Shown here in pieces: positions 1 to 12,494 of a stretch of DNA of 64,000 bases. The stretch lies in NCBI GenBank assembly GCA_020740775.1, contig JAHEWK010000008.1, positions 930,001-994,000 on the forward strand, read 5' to 3'. Numbering within the stretch: position 1 is the stretch's first letter; every line of letters begins with the position of its first letter. Position numbers and translations under genes: made by a program. The notes under the pieces were generated by a model. It did not search any database, was not told the origin of the DNA, and saw nothing but the letters and a program-made list of their open reading frames with translations. Source of the DNA: Ilyonectria destructans. Its lineage: Eukaryota; Ascomycota; Sordariomycetes; Hypocreales; Nectriaceae.

Positions 1-2261
1 GCTCGCAGTAGACACAGTCTGCCTCTCGTAACCATATTCCAAGAAGAACGCGGTGCTCTGTAGCTTGCTGAAAAGCATCTCGACGATGAGTTCTGGCCGC
101 TGCTCGATTTTCTTAAAACATCTGCGCAGGATCTGCTTGACCAATTCTTCCCACTCCTTGAACATGCTGGAAGACTTTTCTAGGGCTGAGGGTCCCTTGA
201 CCATGTTGTAAAAGAGGTGGATGATGTCCACCCGGAAGAGCATGACACTCATTTCCTGTTTGAAGGCGACACGATAGAAGTACCGATGCATACGCTTGAG
301 TTGTGTTTCGTTCATGTCGTGGTAGAACTTGGTAAACTTGACGAACGTGTCGACCACTCCTTGAGGCGTGAACCGCGAGCAAAATCTATGAAAGTCGAAC
401 TTGCGCTCCTTGGTAGTGCGCTCAGCCGATTCCTCGTCAATTTCCGAACCATCGTTTTCGTCGTCGTTGTTGCCTTCTCCGGCATCCTGTTGATCAGCCT
501 TCTTCTTCCGGCGTGTCCGCTTCCGCGAGCGGACTTGCATGTCTGCGTTCTGTTTTGAATAGGCCTCCAAAATGCGAAGGAAGTGGTGGACCAACTCTGT
601 AGAAGCATCAAGATAGTTGAAACCCTGGTCCTTGTAGGTTCTAATGATGTTGGCAATAATGTCATGGGTAGCTTCTTCGTAAAAGAGACGGCTGAGGACG
701 TTCTCGGCAATCTCCTCGTCTTCTTCATTGCCAGACTCAGCCATCTCTTGGACGGTAAGGAGAATCTGAGTGAAGCAACGCATCACTGCAGTTAACTCAT
801 TCCAGTCCTTGTATTCGTAGGACTCGTGTAGAGCCTTGTTCAGCGTGATGAACATCTCCTGGTTCAAGACAGCAGCCACAAGGTTGAAGCTGCTGACCTC
901 GTCGGTGCTCTTGTTGCCTGATTTCTTCTTGGACTTGCGTCTCATGCGCTCGGCGTCTAGGAACCATGCCACCAAGTAGAAAAATTGCCGACGATGATAC
1001 TGCATCACATGAGACGCTTCTCGGTCGATTGTTTTTCGGATATGCAGGAAAAGAGGGTTGAAGCCGGAATCGAGAAATTCTTCAACAAAAGAGCCCAGTT
1101 GGTCATTTGCCCTCGAATTGAGCTTAGTGGGAAGTCCAATATCCTGCTCGTCCTTGTCGGCCTTTCGAGCCCTGCGAGGGGGTCGGAAGGTCTTGACACT
1201 GTCAATCTTCTGATTTCGTGTGGCGGCATCGGCGAGAGCATCCTGCCCCGAAAGTGATGACATCTTGCCGTCTTCGCGCTTCACCCAAATCATTGTGCCA
1301 AACCGATTGTGTCGGGTAGGACCCTTGCGATTGACGGCCTTGAGCATTGATGATTCCTTGTCCATCATGGCAGAGAGCTCTCCAGCCCTAGCCTTGCTTA
1401 ATTGTTGCTCGTTCATGAAGAGCTTCTCGGCGTTGACTTGCTTGACTAGGTGGTAGATAATTTCCATAACGGTGGTGTCTACGGTCCTGAAATCTTCGCC
1501 CATGTTCGACGCGAGTGTGAGAAGTACGAGGAAGATGTCTTGGTAGGAGAAGGCGTCGATGGTGGCGGATCTCGAGATTTGCGACTCGTCGCCGTCGTAC
1601 CTGACGTTGGGAGGGGGTTCGATCATGGCCATGTTTCGCAGGAAGAAGAGCACCAGCTTGATGATGCCCTGGTCTCGAGGGGTTCGGTCGCCGATCGGAA
1701 CGGCCATGGAAGGCAGGGCCAATCGAACAGCTGTGTGGAGAATGCGGGCTCCGTCGAAGTTGATGATGGCTCGTTTGTATCCCACCTGGGTCAACTCGAG
1801 GACGGGGATATGGCGGTGATGATTCACCGTCATGCGTTCCCGGTCCTTCTCCATGGGCCATGTCAAAGGGGTCATGACCTCGAAGCAGGCCAGCGCTATC
1901 TTGGACTTGAACTTGTTGTCCATGGCGTTCTCGGGCCAGGTCGCAAGGATGGGGAGCAAGTCGCCCTCGATGAGGTTCGCCTCGAAGATGCATCGCGCAA
2001 CGTCCATGCGGTTCGTCTTTTCGTCGTAGAATCGGATCCATCGTTTGATGTCGCGCAGAACCTCGAGGGCATCGTCTCCGAGTCGATATCGGCCATCGTC
2101 GTCGGCGCCAATGCCACCAAGCTAGAGTAGGGATCAGCATGTTTCCTCGACGCAGCTTGGAGTCAAAAGGGGCACTGGAGACTTACGGCAGAGACAAGAC
2201 TGTTGATGTGGGCTCGGACTTCCGGATGGACAATGTCCGTGGTGCCATCGCCTAGCTCCAT
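1..2261 (-). CDS. tof1: Tof1/Swi1 (Timeless family) replication fork protection protein, 3' partial
   Basis: Topoisomerase 1-associated factor 1, part of the fork-pausing/protection complex (with Csm3 and Mrc1 in yeast) that stabilises stalled nuclear replication forks. Exon 1 is 2187-2261 (25 codons); the intron is 2122-2186 (donor GTAAGT); exon 2 runs from 2121 off the left edge, in frame to base 1, giving about 732 visible residues. Exon 1 reads [20 protein letters not shown], and the protein continues through the Timeless N-terminal region ([11 protein letters not shown] and [16 protein letters not shown] are visible). A Lys/Arg-rich stretch ([15 protein letters not shown]) is followed by an acidic patch. 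The C-terminus is outside the window. The gene is divergent from the dehydrogenase at 2666, and two MCB boxes lie about 130 bp upstream of its ATG. The identification rests on recalled family sequence and is strong. Confidence 0.93.
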
Positions 2262-2387
2262 GATTGCGTGTCGATGGCTTCTACGCTGGTGTTGTGAGCA
2301 TCATATGTCGTGGGGCTCACTTTCGAGGCTCAAAATGTTGCGCCTATGGTGGTCCCGCCTGTCTGGCTTGGCCCAGGAACACGCAAC

Positions 2388-2403
2388 ACGCGTTGAGACG
2401 CGT
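2388..2403. promoter_or_regulatory. Two MluI cell-cycle boxes (ACGCGT x2)
   Basis: ACGCGT occurs at 2388-2393 and again at 2398-2403, exactly 10 bp apart, about 130 bp upstream of the tof1 start codon. ACGCGT is the known binding site of the MBF complex (Mbp1-Swi6), which drives G1/S transcription of DNA-replication genes in fungi. The sequence match is exact; binding here is inferred. Confidence 0.55.
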
Positions 2404-2571
2404 AAAGTCTAGACGTGATTAATGGGATGGGGACTGATGAGTGGGTACTAATGAGTGGGACTACACGCGGGCGATAAGATACCGATTGCCGAGATAAGAC
2501 ACGGCCAAAACGGCCAAAACGGCAGGCAATGGCTCGGCATTGGACGAGCACTCGGGGTTTGGCGGCTCATG

Positions 2572-2577
2572 CCGAGG
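2572..2577 (-). promoter_or_regulatory. CCTCGG core, candidate fatty-acid response element
   Basis: CCGAGG on the plus strand (CCTCGG on the minus) lies 89 bp upstream of the dehydrogenase ATG. CCTCGG is the core bound by FarA/FarB-type regulators at fatty-acid catabolic genes of filamentous ascomycetes. One six-base match can arise by chance, but the neighbouring gene fits. Confidence 0.35.
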
Positions 2578-2665
2578 TTACCCGCGCTACGTGAACGTAC
2601 GGGGGAACTTACAAGCGAGACACAACCTCCCAACTTCAACTTCAACTCCATCTCCCTCGTCAAAA

Positions 2666-3733
2666 ATGGCTTCATCAATTCTTCGTATGAGATCACTGGG
2701 GGCCGCGCGCCAGGTGCGCTGCTTCAGCTCCTCTCCTCGCCAGCATGCCGCCGCTGAAGTCAAGAGACTGGGCGTCATTGGCGCTGGGCAGATGGTCGGT
2801 TCACATGAGACTCACATGTCGAGGGGAAGCATCAGCTCAACTAACAGCCACGCAGGGACTGGGAATCGCCCTCGTTGCGGCGCAGAGGGCCCAGGTGCCA
2901 ATCACCCTGATTGATACCTCTCAGAAGAGTTTGGAAAAGGGCCTGGCTTTTGCCGGTATGCAGCATTGCTTCTCCTCCGAGCCCATAGCTGACCCCGCGT
3001 AGATAAGCTCCTCGCCAAGGATGTGTCCAAGTCCAGGCTCACTCAGGAGCAGGCTGACCAGGCTCGTTCACTTCTGACCCCTAGCACCAACATGGAGGAC
3101 CTCTCTTCCGTTGACTTTGTCATTGAGGCGGTTCCCGAGATCCCCGACCTCAAGTTCGACATCTTCAGCAAGCTCGCCCAGATCTGCCCCAAGCATGCTA
3201 TCCTAGCCACCAACACCTCTTCCATCTCCATCACTCGCATCGCTGCGGCCACCACCTCTGATCCCAGGGACACTTCTGCCTCCTCCCGTGTCGTCTCTAC
3301 TCACTTCATGAACCCCGTCCCTATCCAGAAGGGTGTTGAGATCATCAGTGGCCTGCAGACCAGCCAGGACACTCTCGACACTGCTATCGAGTTCTGCAAG
3401 AAGATGGGCAAGATTGCCTCCGTATCTGCAGACTCGCCGGGCTTCTTGGCCAATCGCATTCTGATGCCCTATATCAACGAGGCCATCATCTGTCTTGAGA
3501 CCGGCGTCGGTGACCGTGACTCCATCGACTCCATCATGAAGAACGGCACCAACGTTCCCATGGGTCCGCTGCAGCTCGCCGACTTCATTGGTTTGGACAC
3601 GTGCCTGGCAATTATGAGGGTTTTGTATGAGGAGACGGCGGATTCCAAGTACAGGCCGAGTGTCTTGTTGAAGAAGATGGTGGATGCTGGCTGGATGGGC
3701 AAGAAGAGCGGCAAGGGTTTCTACGATTATTGA
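2666..3733 (+). CDS. Mitochondrial 3-hydroxyacyl-CoA (3-hydroxybutyryl-CoA) dehydrogenase
   Basis: NAD-dependent oxidation of L-3-hydroxyacyl-CoA to 3-ketoacyl-CoA, a beta-oxidation/short-chain step. Exons are 2666-2794, 2856-2955 and 3003-3733; phases agree and give 319 aa, normal for the family. The N-terminus (MASSILRMRSLGAARQVRCF, then SSSPR) is Arg/Ser-rich with no acidic residue, a classical mitochondrial presequence. The Rossmann motif GVIGAGQMG, split by intron 1, is at residues 37-45. The substrate-domain signature STHFMNPVPIQKGVEIISG contains the catalytic His (H177) and its Glu partner. ILMPYINEAI and the C-terminal KSGKGFYDY also match HADH/Hbd. The first donor, GTCGGT, is non-consensus but fits GTNNGT. 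Whether short- or medium-chain substrates are preferred cannot be read from sequence. Confidence 0.93.
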
Positions 3734-3821
3734 AGATTTTACGACATACATCTAGGCCACATCATTCAAGGGTTGATGTTTAAAAATTGGACACCAGAAA
3801 GGTGCTCTTTCTTGCTTCTTC

Positions 3822-3827
3822 AATAAA
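3822..3827 (+). terminator. Candidate poly(A) signal AATAAA
   Basis: A perfect AATAAA sits 89 bp after the dehydrogenase stop codon. Fungal poly(A) sites are often degenerate, so the exact hexamer at a sensible distance is supportive, but cleavage is unproven. Confidence 0.4.
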
Positions 3828-6800
3828 TGGGTCGGGTTTCATGAACCTCATCCGTTGAACTCACTTGCAAAACGCGTGGCTTCTAGGACCACGGGATGTT
3901 CATTCATATAACAGACTTTAAGATCGGCGTTCCAAAATCCATTAAAGTGATTTGGTTGAGATTCTGACCTCTTAGTAGTACGCCCCCATTGTACCTAGTA
4001 GTTATGCTCGGACCAATGTGTGTTTTCCAACTTTGATGCTATTGTAGGGTAGACAGTTGTAGCTAAACTCCTCAAAACTCTGGCTAAAATTGACATAACG
4101 TAGATAAAGAAATACAATGTAAAGAAGATGAACATATTCTGACCGGGCTAAATAAGACCAGATGTGTGATGGTAGACACCGAGTATTCACACGAGCGAGC
4201 GTGTCATGGGAGCGGATGCCCTGGATTGCAACGTAGAAAGCAGGATCACCAGTATGACTCGCCGCCGAAAACATTCAATCACCACATGGGATCCAGAGAG
4301 ACCAGTGACCAGTATGAGAGATGCTCAGACCTTACTAGTGCACACTCTTTCACCGCTAGACCATATCCCTTTAATTGACAAAGTGGATGCCGAGTTCGGC
4401 GTCACATATGATCGGGATAGTCAATTTACGAACTTCAATGTTTATTGTGACGAGAGTGAGACAGTCATTTACTTCTAACAGGGGCGCGTTTCTACCGTGA
4501 AGACTAAAAATACCCTGATCAGGATCCAAACGACTGCTACGTAGCATAGCGGTGGTTGTTGTAGCCAAGTCTAGACCAGGCCCCAAACTGGAAACGGCTC
4601 TCTTGGCAAATTATCGTTATCCGAAATCGACTCGAGGAAGCTGAATTTTCCGTTGAGTCCGGCAGTCAAAAAAAGTAATCTCGCCACTCTAGTTTTAGAT
4701 AGATGTGACAGCGCCCTGAACGTGAACCCCAAAATAGCAACCTCCGCGATCGGCGCCGTGATGTTTGAAATACAGCTGTTTCTATTTTGTTCCATCCACG
4801 ATTTAGAACGGGTGAGATCTGGATTAACACACCAGTTTATGCTAGCTTCCCCAAACTATAGCATATTCACCACTGCGTGTTTGGCAATCATGTCTGCAAA
4901 ACGCGCCCCATGATGTGTGTGCCATCCGCAACAGAGTGCATCCGAGTCACCCCAGGCCCAGGGTTAGAATCTCACCGCCATGTAGCTCCAGTAAAGATCC
5001 AATCCCTTGATCGCGCAAGAAGATTACTCGCCACGGCCGGAATAGGGCCAGCCGTGTATGTAAGTAAAAAAATGAATTGAAGGACGCATCCCTCGGCTGC
5101 AGATGGGCCTGTCAAGCAAACCTGCTTCGAACTTGACATGACTAGCGAGCTGACGTGCAGCGTTAAAGGATCGTAGTGCCTGCAACGCAGCGTCACAATG
5201 GTTCGATGTGTGCTTGGTTGGAGCAGCGAGTGATCCGATATCTGACCGTCACCTGTCCCAATGAGAGAGGATTGTTGTTGTTGAGGCTTCGGCGTTATTC
5301 GTTCCAGGGTGTGTTAGATGTCAAAGTGTGTGTGCAAGGCCGTCACAGGGATCAACTTAAAACTTGTCTCTATCATGATCTCAGAAGGCTCCAGTTGATT
5401 TCATTTCTGAGGGGAACCAATGTGAGCAAGTCCTTTAGACCAACTGAGCCCCGAAGCCAATATGGTTGAGCGTCTGGAGCATCTGCCAGTGGCGGTGTTA
5501 GTCTTGCCCACATTACCCTTAGAATTGAACGAATAGATGAGCAGCATCGTGGATGTTTCTATGCAGCCTACGCAGATGAATACTACCATGCCACCCTAGC
5601 GAGTCATTGCCTTGCTGTCGGGGGTAGTAGATATGCCGCTGCATCGCATGCTGACGATAACTGCAGGACCCAACATAACCCAATACCGGGAAGCTGTCTA
5701 GACACCACGGTCAAATTCCAGATGAGCCTCGACTCTCGCTTACACTATGAGTGGATCATGATGTCGGCCGTAGCTGGCGGAATGGCCGATATGTGGATCG
5801 TGGACACCGTGTTGTGTTCTGACTTCTGAGTGAAGGTGGAGTTGATATGTGATGTGCATTGAGAGTTGGCGAACAGGATTCTCCGAAAGACTGAAAGATG
5901 ATGGGACGAAAACATCCACCAGTAACGGCAGAAGTGGAAGCAGGCGGCATCTAGGACTAGCTGAACACTGCAGCAGCGAGGGTTTCCGAACATTAGCTCG
6001 ATGCACACGCCTGGAGTTTTTGGCCGTCTCTTGACCGCTAACAAAGCGTTGCATTTACTACATACACAGTGGTGAGCAGCACCTGTGGCCGGAGCCAACA
6101 TTTGTGACGAAAGGAGGTGAGCAGTTTCAAAGCCCCTCACCATGTCCTTCACATCACAACTTCGGAGAATTCGTTGGTGAATGAACTTTCGGACATTGAC
6201 CAGATTATTCGGTCCCGCAAAGCCCCCTTTTGGGAGATTCTGTATGTTCTCCACAGATGAAACATGTTGTCAGGGAGGAGAGAAAGCCAAGTAAGGGTCA
6301 CCCTTGAACGGGCGGGGCTCATCCGGAAAGGTTGAAGAGCGGACTGCGAGATTATCGATTGCATCGGGGACCTCATCGACTGCCTGAAGTTCGGCGATAC
6401 TCCTGACCGATCGGCGTGGGACTTTTGGCCAAGAGAGAACCCGTCAAAACTAAGGTTTTGACGGATGTTTTGACCTTGTGTGAATGAAGCTGCACTTGAG
6501 CTTGCCAATTTGTTAGTGCCCGAGCAATGGGACCGTGGATAGATCCGTGTCACAAAAGTAAGAGCAACATGTGCTTTGGGCTTCGGGTTGGCCCAAATTT
6601 AATTGTAGTCAAGGCGTAGTACCAACACGACAACTAGACGACTCAAACGCTCGCGGAACCAAGAGACAGCGCTCGGCTAACGTTGGGCGGGAAAATCTCC
6701 CGTTCTCAGATGGGAAATGAAGCGGTTCTGCTGTCGGCGGTTCCCGTTGATCCAGCAGCAAACAGTTATCGTGGTGTGAATCCCTTCACGTCTGCAAGAA

Positions 6801-9800
6801 GGGATGGACAATGCTTAGCAGTACCCAGGTTCCGGGAATTCCGGGGGTGTGATCATTCGATCTGATCTGTAATTAGAATGGGGTTTGGGACTTCTGGCGT
6901 GGCTTCTGTCGCAGATCATGTTCTAGGTGAGCGTTAGCCGAATCAGCCACCATTTATTTCGCCTCGGCCTCGCCTGGCTTCTCCGATTTTGAAGGATCTT
7001 TTTATTTTGGGGACAGTGAGGGCGCCGAAACAAGAAGGAATTCGAATGCGGTAGAATTGCCGAGGCTCAGGTTGTCGATGCAACGAGCGTTGCTACATCC
7101 CTGTGGCAGCAATCGTAAAATAGACGAGGCACAGACGATGCGATTCAGGGCCTTGCAGAGAGGCACTGCATAGTACCCAGCAAGCCTTCCGGGGAATGGG
7201 GCCGAGGGGAAAGGGTGCCATGGGGCGAGTACCAAGTGAGATGAGGTGAGGTCTGGTGTGTTGACGGGTTTGAACCGTGAATGAGATCTTACTGTGTATC
7301 CAATCCACGCCACGCCATCTCATGCCCCTGCGTTACTCCTGCAATTGTATTTCCCCTGTCCCTGGCACTGAGAATGCCGGCTTTTTTGCCATTTGCTTCT
7401 CCCACTTCTTCAAAATCCCCCCAATTGGTTCTCCAAGGGTACCCACGGTACCTGCCTTAGCAAGGGGGATCAACAATGAGGCGGAGGCCAACCACATGGG
7501 AGAGGCATCACTTGCTGAGAACCGAGATCCAACCCAACGCGTGTCGTATTGCGGTCCAACTGAGGATTCATCACCCAAACCAACTGATGATTCTGGCCAT
7601 CGAAGGGTCGAGAGTTGGGGATGATTGGCATGCATGAAACCCAGGAGCCCCAGGGCCCGGGAGTCCATTAGCGCCTGACTAGCCGCGCCATCGCGGAGCT
7701 GGGGGCGGGGAGGGCGCTCCTGAAATCTGGGGGGTGAGGCGTGTCGGTATCAGCTGGGATGTGTCCAACTGTCGTCGGTCTGTCACTGCAAAGGCCATGG
7801 GATACTTTGCTTGATTGTCGTATGCACCGAGACAATGGGATTCCAATCTCAAGTTGTTGGAAACGAGGCTACTCCATGGGATCCCTCTGGGGGACGGACG
7901 TGTTGGCGCTGTTGGGAGCCGGGAAGGCTTGTGCTGTGTGTTAAACAAAATGCATGTCTCGGGACTCACACCGGCCCTGAAAGGCTTACCGTAGCCGACA
8001 CAAACCTAATGCAGGTCTCGAGTTTCCAAGACACCCATCACAAAGCTGACGACTCAAATCGGGGTCCTGAAGGCCATGTGCGGTATCCGAAGGCGTTACA
8101 CAGCACCATGTTCCACTGGCACCATGCTGCCGTGTTTCTCATTGCTATCCAACGTGGCTAAATCGACTCGGTGCCACTGGGAAAGGGACTATCCCCACAC
8201 ATCCGAGAGTCCTTGCCCGGGCACGGGTGTGCAGTGACATGCCCATTGCCGACTCCTGGCACAGTCGGATGCCTGCTTCTGTGGACCCTCGCAGCATACT
8301 TGTAGTGTTGTCGGGTAGGACGCGTGCAAGTCTCGGTATCCGCAAGTGCGCGGACGGTATAGCGAGTGCTGTGTTGCCTCGCTTCTCTTGAGGGCTGTCC
8401 TTTGGGTCTCGTTGAGCAATCTCAAGCTTGTATTTGGTTGGTGCTGGAACGACCACATGGTTATGAGAAACCTCACAACGGCAGCTCCGGAGCCGCTGGC
8501 CGGGTTTGACACTAGACAATATTCCCAGCAGACTTCTCAGGCACTTGGCCACGGCATGGTTGCTCAAAGCCACGCTGACAGTGGAGGTACGCAGTGGGAT
8601 ATGGCCGGCGTCTGCTAATCTTCCAGCCCCACTGGTCTGCCGCATTTTCGGGAAGCTCAGAATTCCCGACAGAGGCAAAGGACCACGGAAGCATCACCTG
8701 GGGCTATCGCTGGATAGGGGATGAACCAGCAGCCAGGGGATTTGGGTTCATGGGCAGGGCTGGACGAGTGTCCCAGTAACGAGAGTCGCTTGGACAGTGA
8801 CGTGGGTGGAAGATAAAGTTCCTATTCGAAGACCGATCCTGGTGAGAAATGAAGGACTCCTTGACAATGGCATCTGGGGCCCACAATCGACACATATGCC
8901 GCGACGGTAATGGTTACGGATGCTGGGGAGGGAACGGAGGAACAGACGACCAACTGCGGGCCCGGGGGGGCTGCGAGGGGCCGGCCAGCGCCCAGAGGAC
9001 GGAGTTGCTAGACCTTTTTGGTGATATTCTTGCGGACTCTCCAGCTGCTGGGGCCGTTGGCCATGGCCTAAATGCTGGGCTCCGCATTTGCCTCTGCTCT
9101 GCCCCCTCCTTCACCTTTCGAGGCTGGGACCGGGACCGGGGATGGTAGAGGATGGATGGCGGATGGCGATGGCATGGATGATGGTGGTGGGAGATAGGTG
9201 GGATTCGTGACATTGCGCGACGGATGTGGGCGTCATCAGGGCCGTTGCCACAATCGAGTCTCAAGGGCCCAAGGCCCAAGGCTCACACAGAGAGGCGCCA
9301 AACCCGGAGAAACTGGCATTGAGGCTTGCGAGGTCCGCATCGCCCCGCTGACAGATGAAACCCGAGGCTGGGTACATCCGATCCTTGATCCTAGCGACGT
9401 CGTCTCCCGGGCGGGATGTGCGAGACGAAGTGGAGAGCAGCGAGATGTGGGAAAGCACGGACTGCCCTCATGTCTACCTATCCAGATTCAATGAACTGTG
9501 CGTCGTGCTGCGTACCTTAGGCCGTAGTACTCGTAGCGCCTGCACAGCAAGTACGGCAAGTACAGCAAACAGTAATTAAGGTACTTATAATTATTTTAGG
9601 TCTAATGTACAACTCCCATTTCTGAGTTATGACGAACCGCCTTTTGTCAGTTAGAACTAATATTAATTATGAATTGGGGTCTGGCCTGCTACGGACTCTT
9701 TGGGTGTCATCGAGAGCCCAGCGTGTTTCTCAATGTGCCTCTAATGTCCACATCCGTTGGTGTGGACAGAAACTTGTTTCGGCTGCATTCGTAGTAAATG

Positions 9801-10187
9801 CTGTACCTACCTCCACCTGCACCTAGTACAGCAAGCACACTCACCACTCATACTACGTGCTGCACACCCGCAGGCCTGGCCGGGTAGGTATGTGATGGAA
9901 AGAGAGCGGAAGGGAAACAGCAATCGACTTCAGATCGACATCCGCTCCTTCCATTTTTGCAGCTGCCGGGCTTGTCATGCTTGTCATGGGGGCAGGCAGA
10001 ATTATCACTGGTCTCTGGCACAGTGCAGAGCACACAACTCACATTATTACAGCCTCCCTGGCCGCGCCACTACGCAACGAAGAAGCAACAAAAAATGAAC
10101 AATTCTAGCCTGCGAACACATGATAAGCCCATGGCGTTGCACTAGGCCGGACATTAGACTCGGGACGTATCGATTCAGCCGACGGAG

Positions 10188-10209
10188 CCTTCGTTCCTTC
10201 GTTCCTTCG
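10188..10209. repeat. 8-bp tandem repeat (ccttcgtt)
   Basis: Two full copies and a partial third of ccttcgtt in the long interval upstream of the homeobox gene. No coding role is visible. Confidence 0.8.
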
Positions 10210-11944
10210 CCGCAACCTCCCAGTGCCCAAGGTGACTGACACTGCATCCGTCGCGCCGACTGCTTCCAATAATACATGATACGCAGTCGTATCCGGCTCT
10301 CGATGGCGTGGCTTGTTTGGGCCCGTTCCTCCGCGGGCGCAGATACTAAGTAGCCCCCGAGTGGACCGTCCTGCGATGCTCGATTTGCTGCCGTTGTCCC
10401 TGTACGATGGGCCGACGATGTTGTGTCTGATAGCTGCCTGTGAGCCGTCGAGAGTTGCGGGTCGCTCTCCTGCACCGCTACCGCCGGCACGCCACAGCGC
10501 ACACCCTAGTGTTAGCCACACACGACGCTGCGGACCGTTGGCGCCCGCACTTCCATCGGCCCTACGTACGGGGCGGCTTGAGCGACGGCATCTCGACCCT
10601 GGCGTTCAAGTGCCGCTGTCTTTTACAGTCAAAGGGACTCTTGACAGAAGCCTCGAATCTTTTTGCTTGCGGATCCACAGTGGGAAGATCAGCGCTACAA
10701 ACAAAACATAAACGCAGTCCCCTCAACCACCAGGACAAAGACAGGGAGACGAAACGTTTGTGAGGATCTGAACGCGCAATGGAATTGCGGGATTGCTGTG
10801 AATGCCACCTGCTACTGCTAGCTGTACGCCTGGACCTCTTGTTTCAATCGCCCGCATTCGTGGTTACCCAGCGATCGAGGCAGTATGTCATCTCTGTCCT
10901 CTCACCTGGCTCTAACGAACACCACGTACCGCGCGTCGACATTTGCTTCACTTTGCGGCCCCGTCTCCCTTCCTAGCCTAGGCCCCGATCCACGATCGCG
11001 AGATCAATGCTCCATACGGAGTACCTTGGAGAGATTTTCCCATATCCGATTACGCCGCCTGATCATTCATGGCTGGCCTTGGGGGCAACCGTTCGGGCTG
11101 TTGGCAGGGCATCTTCCTTTTTTTAATCCATCTCATCTTGAGTAATCACCGGCGCTTCTCTCGAGGCCCTGCTTTCCCGTCTGATGGCAATGTGCCAATG
11201 TGCCATACGGATATCGAATGCCCACGCCCCGCCAGGATCCCTGGTGGCTGCTAGAATCCCGTGAGCGCGTTTTCGTACCCTCGACATTGCCGTGCGGTTT
11301 GGAACGCCCGCCAGCTTCTCATTGGCTTGAGGTTAGACAGGTCTCAACAACGGTCATGCGTAACATGCGCTCAACCGTGGAGTCGACACAGAGCTAATGT
11401 AATGAAGGACCAATGGACACCCAAACAGATGTCCCAGCCGAGATGCTGTCTCCCTGTTGTGGGCTGGCGAACCTTGCTTGTCTGGCCGTGCTCTCATGTT
11501 GTGGCGGCCTCGATCGATGAATGCCGCCAGTGTTGGTGCTGCTGTTGGTGGGAAGACCACGCCGGCTTTTGCGCCACCCGCAATCTTCTCATCGCACAGT
11601 CGTACCTTGCATCTTAGGGCGTGCTGTTGTGCCTCCCAAGAGGCCATACGATTGCTACGCCTCCACCATTTGGCTCTCATCCCTTCCGCCCAACACCCAA
11701 GGGTTCAATGAGGGGTCTCACATGGAGTGGGAGGCCCGGCACCGACCTGCGTGTGCCTGCGTCCGTAACACAACCCAAGGACGCCTGGACAGTCTCCTTA
11801 CCTCGCCCCTTCTCGGAGCATTGAGGGCTCAGCCGCGGCAGGCTGGGATCAACGATGCAGCTACTAGGCCGCGGCTGGTGGCCTCGTCCTCATCTCTGGA
11901 CAAGTCTCAGGCCCATGTGGCTCAGCAGACACTGGCTTCGAACT

Positions 11945-12002
11945 GGGGAGGGGAAGGGGAAGGGGAAGGAGAAGGAGAAGGAGGATGAGAAGGGGAAGGG
12001 GG
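11945..12002. repeat. 58-bp polypurine tract (GGGGAA/GGAGAA)n
   Basis: The plus strand is almost purely purine, with a single T, built from ggggaa then ggagaa units. It lies about 0.83 kb upstream of the homeobox ATG. Such mirror-like purine tracts can form non-B DNA or act as GAGA-like promoter elements; here that is inference. Confidence 0.8.
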
Positions 12003-12476
12003 TGTGGTGATATGGAATGGGCCCGCCCTGGTCCGTAGTCCGTGAAGGTGCGGCACCGACAGGCCTCAAAACGGGGCACACCGGGCCACCCGCTCAGCTC
12101 CGCCAAGTACCACACAACACGCACCCCCCGCTTTGTCGCCGCCGTTCCCACTGCTGGCGCATGTCCCTGGTACCCTCAGTCGGGATCTTCTGTCGACTCT
12201 TCTTCCGTCACCCTCGTTCGGATTAATCACACTTTTGCCGTATACAGGACCAGGGTCTCTGAAGGATGACAGGCCTGCCTGTTCAGACCGCTCAGCAAGG
12301 GCCTCCTGGTTGTGGATTGCGGATGCAGCCCAGGGGATGCAGGACGATCAGCCCCCACCAAAGAAACGTTGTGCTCTAGAAGCCGTCCATATATGTATCT
12401 CGGCCCTGCCTCTTCGGTGGTTTTGAAGATCTGATTCCTTCCCCTCTTGAACTCGAGCTGGTTGCTTGTTCCTGAG

Positions 12477-12494
12477 ATGCTGCTTACATCTTGA
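12477..12494 (+). promoter_or_regulatory. Short uORF (MLLTS) at the head of the homeobox leader
   Basis: ATG followed by four codons and TGA. From here to 12827 the CT-rich leader has no other ATG, so this is the only upstream start if transcription begins before about 12470. The transcription start is not determinable from sequence. Confidence 0.35.

Larger units (their letters stand above)
2262..2665. promoter_or_regulatory. Divergent promoter, tof1 / 3-hydroxyacyl-CoA dehydrogenase
   Basis: This 404-bp interval separates two divergent start codons. It holds two ACGCGT boxes (2388-2403), a CCTCGG core on the minus strand (2572-2577), several GATA-type words (GATAAG near 2470 and 2496), and a 9-bp direct repeat cggccaaaa near 2502-2520. 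The base just upstream of the dehydrogenase ATG is A-rich (caaaaATGG), a good start context. Which element serves which gene is inference. Confidence 0.7.

Noticed and set aside
1450..2130. 226-codon plus-strand frame opposite tof1
   Set aside because: Antisense shadow of the conserved tof1 exon; no independent evidence.
4206..4478. 90-codon frame in the long interval (also 5176-5469 and others)
   Set aside because: Short, no Kozak or intron context, no similarity I recognise, and no codon pattern distinct from the surrounding DNA.
6684..6705. Inverted repeat around ggcgggaaaatctcccg
   Set aside because: Only a 5-bp stem with an E2F-like word; too short to support a regulatory or structural call.
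7250..7290. tRNA B-box-like GGTTCAAACC on the minus strand
   Set aside because: The T-stem pairs only in part, and no convincing A box, anticodon arm or acceptor stem could be assembled around it.
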